DNA of 20,977 nucleotides, taken from the IMG/VR virus record IMGVR_UViG_3300007276_000388, positions 1-20,977 of that record; one strand, 5' to 3'. The notes beneath the pieces are model-generated. The model saw nothing but the letters and a program-made list of their open reading frames with translations, did not search any database and had not been told where the DNA came from. The position numbers were made by a program, and so were the translations under genes. Origin of the DNA: a virus. Below, piece by piece: positions 5,811-12,167 of this stretch (position 1 is the stretch's first letter; the number at the start of each line of letters is the position of its first letter).

Positions 5811-7204
5811 CTCACCAAGTAGCCGTATGGAACCAACAGACCTTTGCTTGGTACACAGATGCTGGCGGCGAAGGCACGAACCAGATCGGGACAACGGGTT
5901 CAAACCCAACGACCCTAGATACAAACACCCAGTACAGACTGCGTTACCTGATCCAAGAAACGGCTGGCTCCACTGTTGCTGAGACACCAGTTTTTGGCCT
6001 TGAGTTCCGCGTTGATGCTGCGGGCGGCACGTCCTTCGGGGCATGGACCGCCATTACCAGCGGCAATGCTGCCTTCACTGCTGTCTCCACGGCGAGCGTT
6101 ACGGACGGGGCCACCACGACGCAACAGATCGGCGCTGGCACATTCAACGATGGTGAGTTCAGCTACGTTGACGCTGGATCGACGGCACCAACAAACACCC
6201 TGACCGCGACAGGTGGCTCTGACGAGTACGAAGTCGAATGGGTCTTGGAGTTTGCTGCTGTCGGTGGGCAGAACTTTGAGTTCAGGGTTATATGGGATGA
6301 TGGCACTACGCCGCCTGCCACGGCGCTGGATACATACACTGCGACCACGCAGGTCAGTCCATCTGCTCCAGTAAACACCCTTCTTGCCGACAACGTATCT
6401 TCGGCTTCTGCGGTCTCATCCCCAGCGGCTGTCATAACGCGCATACTCGACGCAACAAATGTTCAGTCAGCGTCCACCGTCAGCACCACGGCAATACTGC
6501 AGACCCATATCCTCGACGCCACAAATGTCCAAAGCGCTTCCACCGTAAGCGATGCAGCGATTATTCAGACGCATATCATTGGCGCGGCAACGAGCGCTCA
6601 GTCTGCCAGTAATGTTTCCAATCCAACCCTTGTGGCAAACTCTGCTCTTGGCTCCGCTACTTCGGTCCAGAGTGCGTCCAATGTATCCTCTCCAGTAACT
6701 ACGCAGACATATGTCTTTACCGCTACAAATGTGCAGTCGGCATCTGCTGTCAGCACAACGGCTTTGTCACAAGACATTGAACGCTTGCCACCAGACGGGG
6801 ACGATGTTGTTGGAAGCTGGACGACCGACCTTGGCGGAAGCACAAACTTATTCCAGTCCATTGATGAAGACCCGTTCAATGACAGCGACTACGTGCAAAG
6901 CGAACTTAGCCCGCAGTCGAGCGTTGCCCGGTTTACCCTGACCAACCCAAGTGGCGCAGTTGACATCGCGTCAGACCACAAAGTTCAATACCGATACTAC
7001 AAGGAACTGGACGCTGCTGGTGTGCAGCAACTTGATCTTGTTGTGCGGCTCAAGCAGGGGGCATCAACAGTTGTCGCAACGTGGACCCACAGCAATATCA
7101 CAGGGACCGTGGTTCAGGCGGTCCAGACGCTCTCCGCTGGGCAGGTCAGTGCCATAACAAACTACGCAGACCTTCGCCTAGAATTTGACGCAAACGCGCC
7201 GTAG
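5807..7204 (+). CDS. Modular tail-region protein with six 22-residue repeats
   Basis: This 465-residue protein has three parts. Residues 1-190 form a beta-rich domain (TNTQYRLRYLIQETAGSTVA; VTDGATTTQQIGAGTFNDGE; EYEVEWVLEFAAVGGQNFEF) of a kind I recall in marine phage tail-region proteins. Residues 191-322 carry about six copies of the 22-residue V-Q-S-A-S-x-V-S repeat. Residues 323-465 resemble a carbohydrate-binding-like jelly roll (WTTDLGGSTNLFQSIDEDPF; LVVRLKQGASTVVATWTHSN; ITNYADLRLEFDA). Two sandwich domains bridged by a repeat linker fit a surface adhesin or fibre. It is the smaller partner of the giant repeat protein immediately downstream (9-base gap). The start forms ATGA with the previous stop. 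Role in host attachment is inference. Confidence 0.65.
   Translation: MTHQVAVWNQQTFAWYTDAGGEGTNQIGTTGSNPTTLDTNTQYRLRYLIQETAGSTVAETPVFGLEFRVDAAGGTSFGAWTAITSGNAAFTAVSTASVTDGATTTQQIGAGTFNDGEFSYVDAGSTAPTNTLTATGGSDEYEVEWVLEFAAVGGQNFEFRVIWDDGTTPPATALDTYTATTQVSPSAPVNTLLADNVSSASAVSSPAAVITRILDATNVQSASTVSTTAILQTHILDATNVQSASTVSDAAIIQTHIIGAATSAQSASNVSNPTLVANSALGSATSVQSASNVSSPVTTQTYVFTATNVQSASAVSTTALSQDIERLPPDGDDVVGSWTTDLGGSTNLFQSIDEDPFNDSDYVQSELSPQSSVARFTLTNPSGAVDIASDHKVQYRYYKELDAAGVQQLDLVVRLKQGASTVVATWTHSNITGTVVQAVQTLSAGQVSAITNYADLRLEFDANAP
6377..6772 (+). repeat. Six 22-residue VQSAS repeats in the smaller repeat protein
   Basis: Residues 191-322 contain six units with cores NVSSASAVS, NVQSASTVS, NVQSASTVS, SAQSASNVS, SVQSASNVS and NVQSASAVS, spaced 66 bases. 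The unit matches the array in the next gene, so both genes share a repeat family. The DNA of individual units has diverged at silent sites. Confidence 0.85.
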
Positions 7205-7213
7205 GAGGCATAA

Positions 7214-9934
7214 ATGGCCACCATCGGTTGGGGAAGATTAGGTTGGAGTGCAGGCCCTTGGAACAGCGGGCTGGAGACGCTCACTGTAACGGATGTTCAA
7301 AGCGCCTCTTCGGTCAGCACAAATGATCTTGTTGTTGTCAGGAACCTTGCCCCCACTGGTTCAGCGTCAGCTTCTTCCGTGTCTTCGCCAAGCATTGCGC
7401 AGACGCATAATCTCAGCGCCACCTCGGTGCAGAGTGCATCTAATGTCAGCGCGCCAGACCTCTCAGAAGAGAACACACTCACTGTAACGGATGTTCAAAG
7501 CGCCTCTTCGGTCAGCACAAATGATCTTGTTGTTGTCAGGAACCTGAACGCCACAAACGTCCAGTCAGCGTCTAGCGTTTCCACGAATGACCTTGGGCGC
7601 ATCATTAATGCAAACGCCACAAATGTTCAGAGCGCTTCGAATGTATCTTCCCCAGCCATAGAAATTGCCACGCGGGCTATTGTCACTTGGGCTGAGTTTA
7701 CTGCCAGAGTTGAAAGCGGAAACGCTTTACTCGCGGATGACGTTCAGTCTGCAAGCAACGTATCCACCAATGACCTTACGCAGACCCATGTCCTTGATGC
7801 GACGGATGTACAGTCAGCCTCTACCGTATCTTCGCCCGGAATTGCGGAGGAGAATGCGCTAACTGTTGTCAGCGTCCAGTCAGCTTCTGCTGTCAGCACC
7901 AACGACATTGCGCAGGTCCACGTTCTGGACGCCACAAATGTTCAGAGCGCCAGCGCTGTTTCCACAAACGATCTCACAGTTGAAGGGGCGCTAACCGCGG
8001 TCAACGTGCAGTCGGCATCGACCGTAAGCACGAACGATCTTTCAGAAGAGAATGCGCTGACAGTCACTGATGTTCAGTCGGCATCCTCCGTTTCAACAAA
8101 TGATCTCGCTCGCATCATCAATGCCAACGCGACGAATGTTCAGTCGGCTTCTGTTGTTTCGGCCCCAGCGCTTGAGGTTTTCTCAAACCTTGACGCGACA
8201 AACGTCCAGTCAGCCTCCGCTGTCAGTACCAACGATCTGGCACAAACCCACATCCTTGATGCAGCAAATGTGCAATCGGCATCAAACGTCAGCACGAACA
8301 GTCTGGCCGAGGAAAACGCATTAACAGCGAATGACGTGCAGTCAGCTTCGGCTGTATCGACAAATGACCTTGCTGAAAGCAACGTCCTGAACGCGACAGA
8401 CGTCCAGTCTGCCAGCGCGGTTTCTTCGTCTGCCATCGCACAAACGCACATACTGAACGCAACCAACGTACAGTCAGCCAGCGCAGTATCTTCACCAGCG
8501 CAAGCGACTGCGACGAGAGCCATCGTTACATGGGCTGAGTTCCAAGTTACCATTGCTGGAAGCGGCGTTGATGTTCTGAGTGCTGAAAACATTGAAACTG
8601 CTTCTGCCGTCTCTACGACAGCGATTGCACAAACCCATATCCTCGACGCTACAAACGTCGAAAGCGCAAGCAGCGTCACCACAAACGATCTGTCTGAAGA
8701 GAACACGCTCAACGCGACCAGCGTACAGTCCGCATCAAGCGTATCGACCAACGATCTCGTTCGAGTTGTAAATGCAGATGCGACAAATGTTCAGTCTGCC
8801 TCAGATGTAAGCGCACCAGTATTCGTTCAGCAGGGCGGCCTTTCTCCCGTCAATGTTGAGAGCGCATCTTTCGTATCGACAAATGATTTTGCTCAGACGC
8901 ACATTCTTGACGCGGTCAATGTTCAGTCGGCATCCACAATAAGTTCCCCGGAACTTTCTGAAGAAAACATTCTGGACGCTACGAACGTCCAATCGGCATC
9001 TTCGGTAAGCACCAATGAACTGACAGTTGTTGTCGCCCTTGATGCGGTCAACGTCCAGTCAGCTTCGGCAGTAACGACAAATAGCCTCTCTGAAGAGAAT
9101 GGCCTCACGGCAGCAGATGTTCAGTCTGCGTCCAGCGTCACCACCAATGACTTTGCTCAGACGCACATCCTGAACGCTACTGACGTACAGAGCGCAAGCA
9201 GCGTTACCACCAATACTTTGGTTCACATCGTCGGCCTGACATCCGTCAACGTATCGTCTGGCTCTGCGGTATCTGCCCCGGTTTTTGAGGAGACGTTCAC
9301 AGAACTCACCCCGACAAACGTGGAGAGCGCGTCAGAGACGTCTGTGAGCGCCATTGGGCAGGTTCACGCCCTGACGCCAGTAAACGTCGAGAGCGCCTCT
9401 GAGACGCCCTCTGTGGCCCTTAGCGAGGAGAACGCCCTAACCGTTACGGATGTGCAATCAGCTTCCGCTGTCAGCAGTCCGTCTGCAGTTCAGGTCGTCA
9501 GCTTCTCCGCGACCAACATCGAAAGCGCCAGCACCACAAAAACCGTTTCAATCGCTCAGGTCTACATCACGACGCCTGTCGGGGTGGAGAGTTCCTCTGA
9601 CGTATCGACCGCTGGGGTGGAGCGGATTTTCAATCTTACTGCGGCAAACGTAGAAAGCGCCTCAGAGGTTTCGACACCGTTCTTCGAGATACTGATCATC
9701 AAGCCGACCGGGGAGGAACTTACCGCTTCCGTTGGCTTCGTGAACGTGTGGGGTATCGTTCAGTGCGGACCTGACGCCGGATGGTCACAGGACGCGCCAT
9801 CGCAGAACCCCGGCTTCTCTGAGATAAGCGGCAGCCAAGCACCGGGCTGGAGCCAAGACGAGCCAAGCCAGTCTCCGGGATGGGGGCAGATTGACTGCAG
9901 TAACGATCCAGATTGGGATGAGGACGCAGCTTAA
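7214..9934 (+). CDS. Giant 22-residue-repeat fibre-like protein
   Basis: This 906-residue protein has a short Trp/Gly N-terminus (MATIGWGRLGWSAGPWNSG), about 35 tandem 22-residue units (residues 23-829), a short bridge, and four 11-residue Trp/Pro units (856-899). The unit core is (T/A)NVQSASxVS(T/S)(N/P), followed by Leu/Ile and a variable ending closed by Leu. Regular Val/Leu spacing with Ser/Ala/Thr between suggests stacked beta strands, i.e. a beta-solenoid or extended rod; this is inference. Two units (6 and 18) carry an inserted ATRAIVTWAEF module. Cysteine is absent until the C-terminal region (two Cys). A good ribosome site (AGGAGG) precedes ATG. Between the modular repeat gene and the tail fibre, it is most likely a long virion appendage or adhesin. 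Unlikely alternatives are a tape measure (too Ser/Thr-rich, not helical) or an ice-binding-like protein. Confidence 0.7.
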   Translation: MATIGWGRLGWSAGPWNSGLETLTVTDVQSASSVSTNDLVVVRNLAPTGSASASSVSSPSIAQTHNLSATSVQSASNVSAPDLSEENTLTVTDVQSASSVSTNDLVVVRNLNATNVQSASSVSTNDLGRIINANATNVQSASNVSSPAIEIATRAIVTWAEFTARVESGNALLADDVQSASNVSTNDLTQTHVLDATDVQSASTVSSPGIAEENALTVVSVQSASAVSTNDIAQVHVLDATNVQSASAVSTNDLTVEGALTAVNVQSASTVSTNDLSEENALTVTDVQSASSVSTNDLARIINANATNVQSASVVSAPALEVFSNLDATNVQSASAVSTNDLAQTHILDAANVQSASNVSTNSLAEENALTANDVQSASAVSTNDLAESNVLNATDVQSASAVSSSAIAQTHILNATNVQSASAVSSPAQATATRAIVTWAEFQVTIAGSGVDVLSAENIETASAVSTTAIAQTHILDATNVESASSVTTNDLSEENTLNATSVQSASSVSTNDLVRVVNADATNVQSASDVSAPVFVQQGGLSPVNVESASFVSTNDFAQTHILDAVNVQSASTISSPELSEENILDATNVQSASSVSTNELTVVVALDAVNVQSASAVTTNSLSEENGLTAADVQSASSVTTNDFAQTHILNATDVQSASSVTTNTLVHIVGLTSVNVSSGSAVSAPVFEETFTELTPTNVESASETSVSAIGQVHALTPVNVESASETPSVALSEENALTVTDVQSASAVSSPSAVQVVSFSATNIESASTTKTVSIAQVYITTPVGVESSSDVSTAGVERIFNLTAANVESASEVSTPFFEILIIKPTGEELTASVGFVNVWGIVQCGPDAGWSQDAPSQNPGFSEISGSQAPGWSQDEPSQSPGWGQIDCSNDPDWDEDAA
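7280..7347 (+). repeat. Exact 68-base duplication, first copy
   Basis: Bases 7280-7347 are identical to 7478-7545, an offset of 198 bases, i.e. exactly three repeat units. The match begins and ends at single-base differences. Against the otherwise silent-diverged array this marks a recent copying event. Confidence 0.9.
7478..7545 (+). repeat. Exact 68-base duplication, second copy
   Basis: This is the second identical copy of 7280-7347, encoding LTVTDVQSASSVSTNDL and a VVVRNL-type ending. It keeps the reading frame. Confidence 0.9.
7667..7730 (+). repeat. ATRAIVTWAEF insert module, copy 1
   Basis: An in-frame insert of about 18 residues follows unit 6 and begins ATRAIVTWAEFTARVE. It carries the only Trp type seen within the array. 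A second copy occurs 843 bases (281 codons) downstream. Confidence 0.7.
8510..8580 (+). repeat. ATRAIVTWAEF insert module, copy 2
   Basis: This second insert, after unit 18, begins ATRAIVTWAEFQVTIAG. The first eleven residues equal copy 1 while codons differ (CGG/AGA, GCT/GCC, ATT/ATC, GTC/GTT, ACT/ACA), so the duplication is old and the protein sequence constrained. Confidence 0.7.
9779..9910 (+). repeat. Four 11-residue Trp/Pro repeats at protein end
   Basis: Residues 856-899 read as GWSQDAPSQNP, GFSEISGSQAP, GWSQDEPSQSP and GWGQIDCSNDP. Each has an aromatic residue at position 2, Ser/Asn around position 8-9 and Pro at the end. This may be a capping or attachment segment of the fibre-like protein. 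Confidence 0.8.
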
Positions 9935-9941
9935 TCTTGTA

Positions 9942-10019
9942 ATGGAAATGCTCGAACAGTATGCTGCAAAAAAATCCTGCGCAATTTTGCTCATTGCGAC
10001 AACTCAGAACGCAGGCTGA
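9942..10019 (+). other. 104-base intergenic region with tiny frame and hairpin
   Basis: The space between the repeat gene and the tail fibre gene (9935-10038) is unusually long for this window. It holds a 25-codon frame (MEMLEQYAAKKSCAILLIAT…) with no evident ribosome site, so probably not a gene. It also holds a 6-bp hairpin, CGCAAT (9980-9985) with ATTGCG (9993-9998) around a 7-base loop, plus outer arms CCTGCG and CGCAGG. No T-run follows, so it is not a classical terminator. It could affect mRNA stability or fibre expression. Confidence 0.3.
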
Positions 10020-10038
10020 GATGATGGGATAAAACAAT

Positions 10039-11808
10039 ATGGCTTCAACATATTCACTCAACAATGGCATCGAACTCATTGGTGATGGCGAGCAGTCAGG
10101 CACTTGGGGCGATACCACAAATACCAACTGGAACCTTATTGATGAGTCCCTTGAGGGGCAACTCTCCAAGACTCTTGCATCAGCAGGAAGTTCCGGCTCT
10201 CCGAACACCTTGGTCATTAGCGATGGCGCAACGTCTGAAGGTCGTCACAGATATATCGACTTCGTTGACGGGGCTGATCTCGGCGCAACTGCATATGTTC
10301 GACTTGACCCAAACGATGCGGAGAAAATCTTCTACGTCAGAAACTCACTGACTAACGGTCGCAGCCTGATTTTGTTCCAAGGAACTTATAATGCCGCGAA
10401 CGACTACGTTTTGGCGAACGGGGCCACTGCTGTGGTCAAGTTTGATGGAGGCGGCGCTGGGGCAACGTGTACAGGCATTGGCCGCTTCCCAACAGATGCT
10501 GAAGCGGACGAACTTACGGTATATGCTGCAACGCCATTGACGCAGACTGAACTCGCGGAACTGCAAAACATTGGAGCGACAACGATCTCCGCGACTCAGT
10601 GGGGCTACCTTGGTGGCTTGACTGGAGCGCCGCCAGCAAGCGATGCTTTGGTCCCGGCTGATATCGGTGTAACCGTTCAAGCTTACATTGATGACCTTAG
10701 TAACATCGGAGCGACAACAATCAGTTCTGCCCAGTGGGGTTATCTTGGTGGTGCCGGGGCATATGCAGGAACGCTTCTTGGTACAACCACAGAGGCGAAC
10801 TTCAAGCAGACAGTCAACCTTGAGATTGGCACTGACGTTCAGGCGTACAGCGCAGACTTGGCGACCTACGTTGCCAACCCTCTTGCCGCCACTGAACTTG
10901 CGGAACTTCAAAACATCGGAGCGACCACGATCAGTGCTACCCAGTGGGGCTACCTCGGTGGGCTGGCGTCAGCACCATACGAGAGTGGGGACAACGTATC
11001 GTTTGGTACAATCTCCGCTACAGGTGTAGTGGACATTGCTGGCTCGCTTGCTCACACGGGCGACATTGACAACAGCCTCACCTTCACAACCGATGCACAA
11101 GTGTACCGTACTGGCGGCACCAATCGCTTCGACATTAACGACAGCGGAGTAAGGTTAGGTAACACTGGCGCGAGGGTCACAGCCATCCTCGACCAAGACA
11201 CTATGTCTTCCAACAGCGCCACAGCCCTAGCCACGCAGCAGTCTATTAAGGCTTACGCTGATGCATCCGCCGGTGCTATGGTCTTCATCGAAAGCCAAGA
11301 TGCGTCAAACACCGCAACCTTGGACTTCACAGGCTTTGATGCCACGAAATACGATGCGTATAAGTTTGTAGGTCAGGGGCTTGTCCCTATCCTTGAAACC
11401 ATCGGAAATGGGCTTCGTTCCAGAACAAGCACGAACGGCGGCTCTACTTATGACAGCACGACAGGTGATTACACATACGCAGGGAGATGGATGCCTTCCA
11501 CAGGAACACGGTTCGACATACAAGGCGAAAATGTCAGCGCGATCAACATTCTTGGCCAGAATGATGTTGGTTCAGATCCGGGCGAAGATGGTGTTGATTT
11601 TGTTATGCACGTCACAAACGCAGGAGTGGCAAAACAAACTCGCGCCGTTTGGGAGGCAAATTACACAAATTCTAGTGGGTACATGTGTTTTGTTGCTGCA
11701 GGTGGAGCGCGAAAAAGCTCTGCGGACGTTGATGCGATACAATTTTATTTCAGTTTAGACAACATCGCATCAGGCACCATCACAATGTACGGACTGAGAA
11801 ACAGCTAA
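10039..11808 (+). CDS. Tail fibre protein
   Basis: This 589-residue protein starts MASTYSLNNGIELIGDGEQS, then GTWGDTTNTNWNLIDESLEG. That N-terminal signature is typical of tail fibres in marine podoviruses and prophages and probably docks on the tail. A beta-rich shaft follows, with three copies of NIGATTISxxQWGYLGG around residues 171-310. A late segment (MSSNSATALATQQSIKAYAD) resembles the helical stalk before many fibre tips. The C-terminal domain (FIESQDASNTATLDFTGFDA … SGTITMYGLRNS) ends in the IT-x-YGL strand usual for receptor-binding jelly rolls. The fibre recognises the host surface. ATG 10039 has a GGGA element about nine bases ahead. Its stop overlaps the next start (TAATG). Confidence 0.85.
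   Translation: MASTYSLNNGIELIGDGEQSGTWGDTTNTNWNLIDESLEGQLSKTLASAGSSGSPNTLVISDGATSEGRHRYIDFVDGADLGATAYVRLDPNDAEKIFYVRNSLTNGRSLILFQGTYNAANDYVLANGATAVVKFDGGGAGATCTGIGRFPTDAEADELTVYAATPLTQTELAELQNIGATTISATQWGYLGGLTGAPPASDALVPADIGVTVQAYIDDLSNIGATTISSAQWGYLGGAGAYAGTLLGTTTEANFKQTVNLEIGTDVQAYSADLATYVANPLAATELAELQNIGATTISATQWGYLGGLASAPYESGDNVSFGTISATGVVDIAGSLAHTGDIDNSLTFTTDAQVYRTGGTNRFDINDSGVRLGNTGARVTAILDQDTMSSNSATALATQQSIKAYADASAGAMVFIESQDASNTATLDFTGFDATKYDAYKFVGQGLVPILETIGNGLRSRTSTNGGSTYDSTTGDYTYAGRWMPSTGTRFDIQGENVSAINILGQNDVGSDPGEDGVDFVMHVTNAGVAKQTRAVWEANYTNSSGYMCFVAAGGARKSSADVDAIQFYFSLDNIASGTITMYGLRNS
10549..10968 (+). repeat. Three WGYLGG repeats in the tail fibre shaft
   Basis: The core NIGATTIS-(A/S)-x-QWGYLGG is encoded near 10569-10617, 10702-10752 and 10912-10962. 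Copies 1 and 3 also share the lead-in TELAELQ. Spacing is uneven (133 and 210 bases). Repeats of this 'Q-W-G-Y-L-G-G' kind occur in shafts of phage fibres and probably mark repeating strands in the trimer. Confidence 0.8.
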
Positions 11809-12167
11809 TGTTTGAAATTCTGTTAGCCTTCAGTGATCACCAACTACAGGGAGACTGGACGGAAGTTCATCCCGGCGTTCGCTATGAAAGCACAGAATAT
11901 CCGATCATGGCTGCGTTCTTTCTGAACAGCGAAGGCAATCCAAGCCTAGCTGTTGGTTTCCTCGGTGACTATGCGCTGAGCGATACCATATCGGCTTTTG
12001 GTGAGATTGGCGGCGCAACGGGCTACAGCGGCGGCCCAGTCATACCGTTTGGCCGCGTTGGCTTTGAGTATAGCGATATGGGGCGGCTGTTTGTTGCTCC
12101 AGCAATGAATACGGATGGCGATGTCGGCACGGTTGTTGGTGTTGAACTTATCTTGGCGAGGTTTTGA
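11808..12167 (+). CDS. Small beta-rich protein encoded after tail fibre
   Basis: This 119-residue protein has alternating-hydrophobic strands and Gly-rich turns: SEGNPSLAVGFLGDYALSDT, ISAFGEIGGATGYSGGPVIP, FGRVGFEYSDMGRLFVAPAM, VGTVVGVELILARF. Strand pairs and a C-terminal Phe resemble a fragment of an outer-membrane beta barrel. I recall similar small 'NSEGxPS…TGYSGGPVIP' proteins beside marine phage fibre genes, with no proven function. There is no signal peptide, so it could be a fibre-tip accessory, a fibre chaperone or a receptor mimic; I cannot choose. It starts in the stop of the fibre gene (TAATG at 11806-11810) and ends directly before the tail hub gene, so it is co-expressed with both. 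Confidence 0.6.
   Translation: MFEILLAFSDHQLQGDWTEVHPGVRYESTEYPIMAAFFLNSEGNPSLAVGFLGDYALSDTISAFGEIGGATGYSGGPVIPFGRVGFEYSDMGRLFVAPAMNTDGDVGTVVGVELILARF

Larger units (their letters stand above)
7280..9700 (+). repeat. Array of about 35 coding repeats, 66 bases each
   Basis: I counted 35 units by eye, almost all containing SAS flanked by V-Q or V-E and V-S or V-T. Nearly all are exactly 22 residues; two carry an insert of about 18-19 residues. Protein identity between units is high but silent bases differ widely, apart from one exact 68-base pair of copies. The units near the 3' end (29-35) are the most diverged, with changes such as SSGS and SSSD. Confidence 0.9.

Noticed and set aside
8140-8751. 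A 203-codon open frame on the minus strand
   Set aside because: It is antisense to the repeat array, and its apparent repeats mirror the 66-base period of the real gene. No ribosome site; several shorter antisense frames arise the same way.
7280-9700. Diversity-generating retroelement or CRISPR-like array
   Set aside because: Repeats are coding, in frame and contiguous without spacers. No reverse transcriptase is present, and differences are silent rather than focused on adenines.
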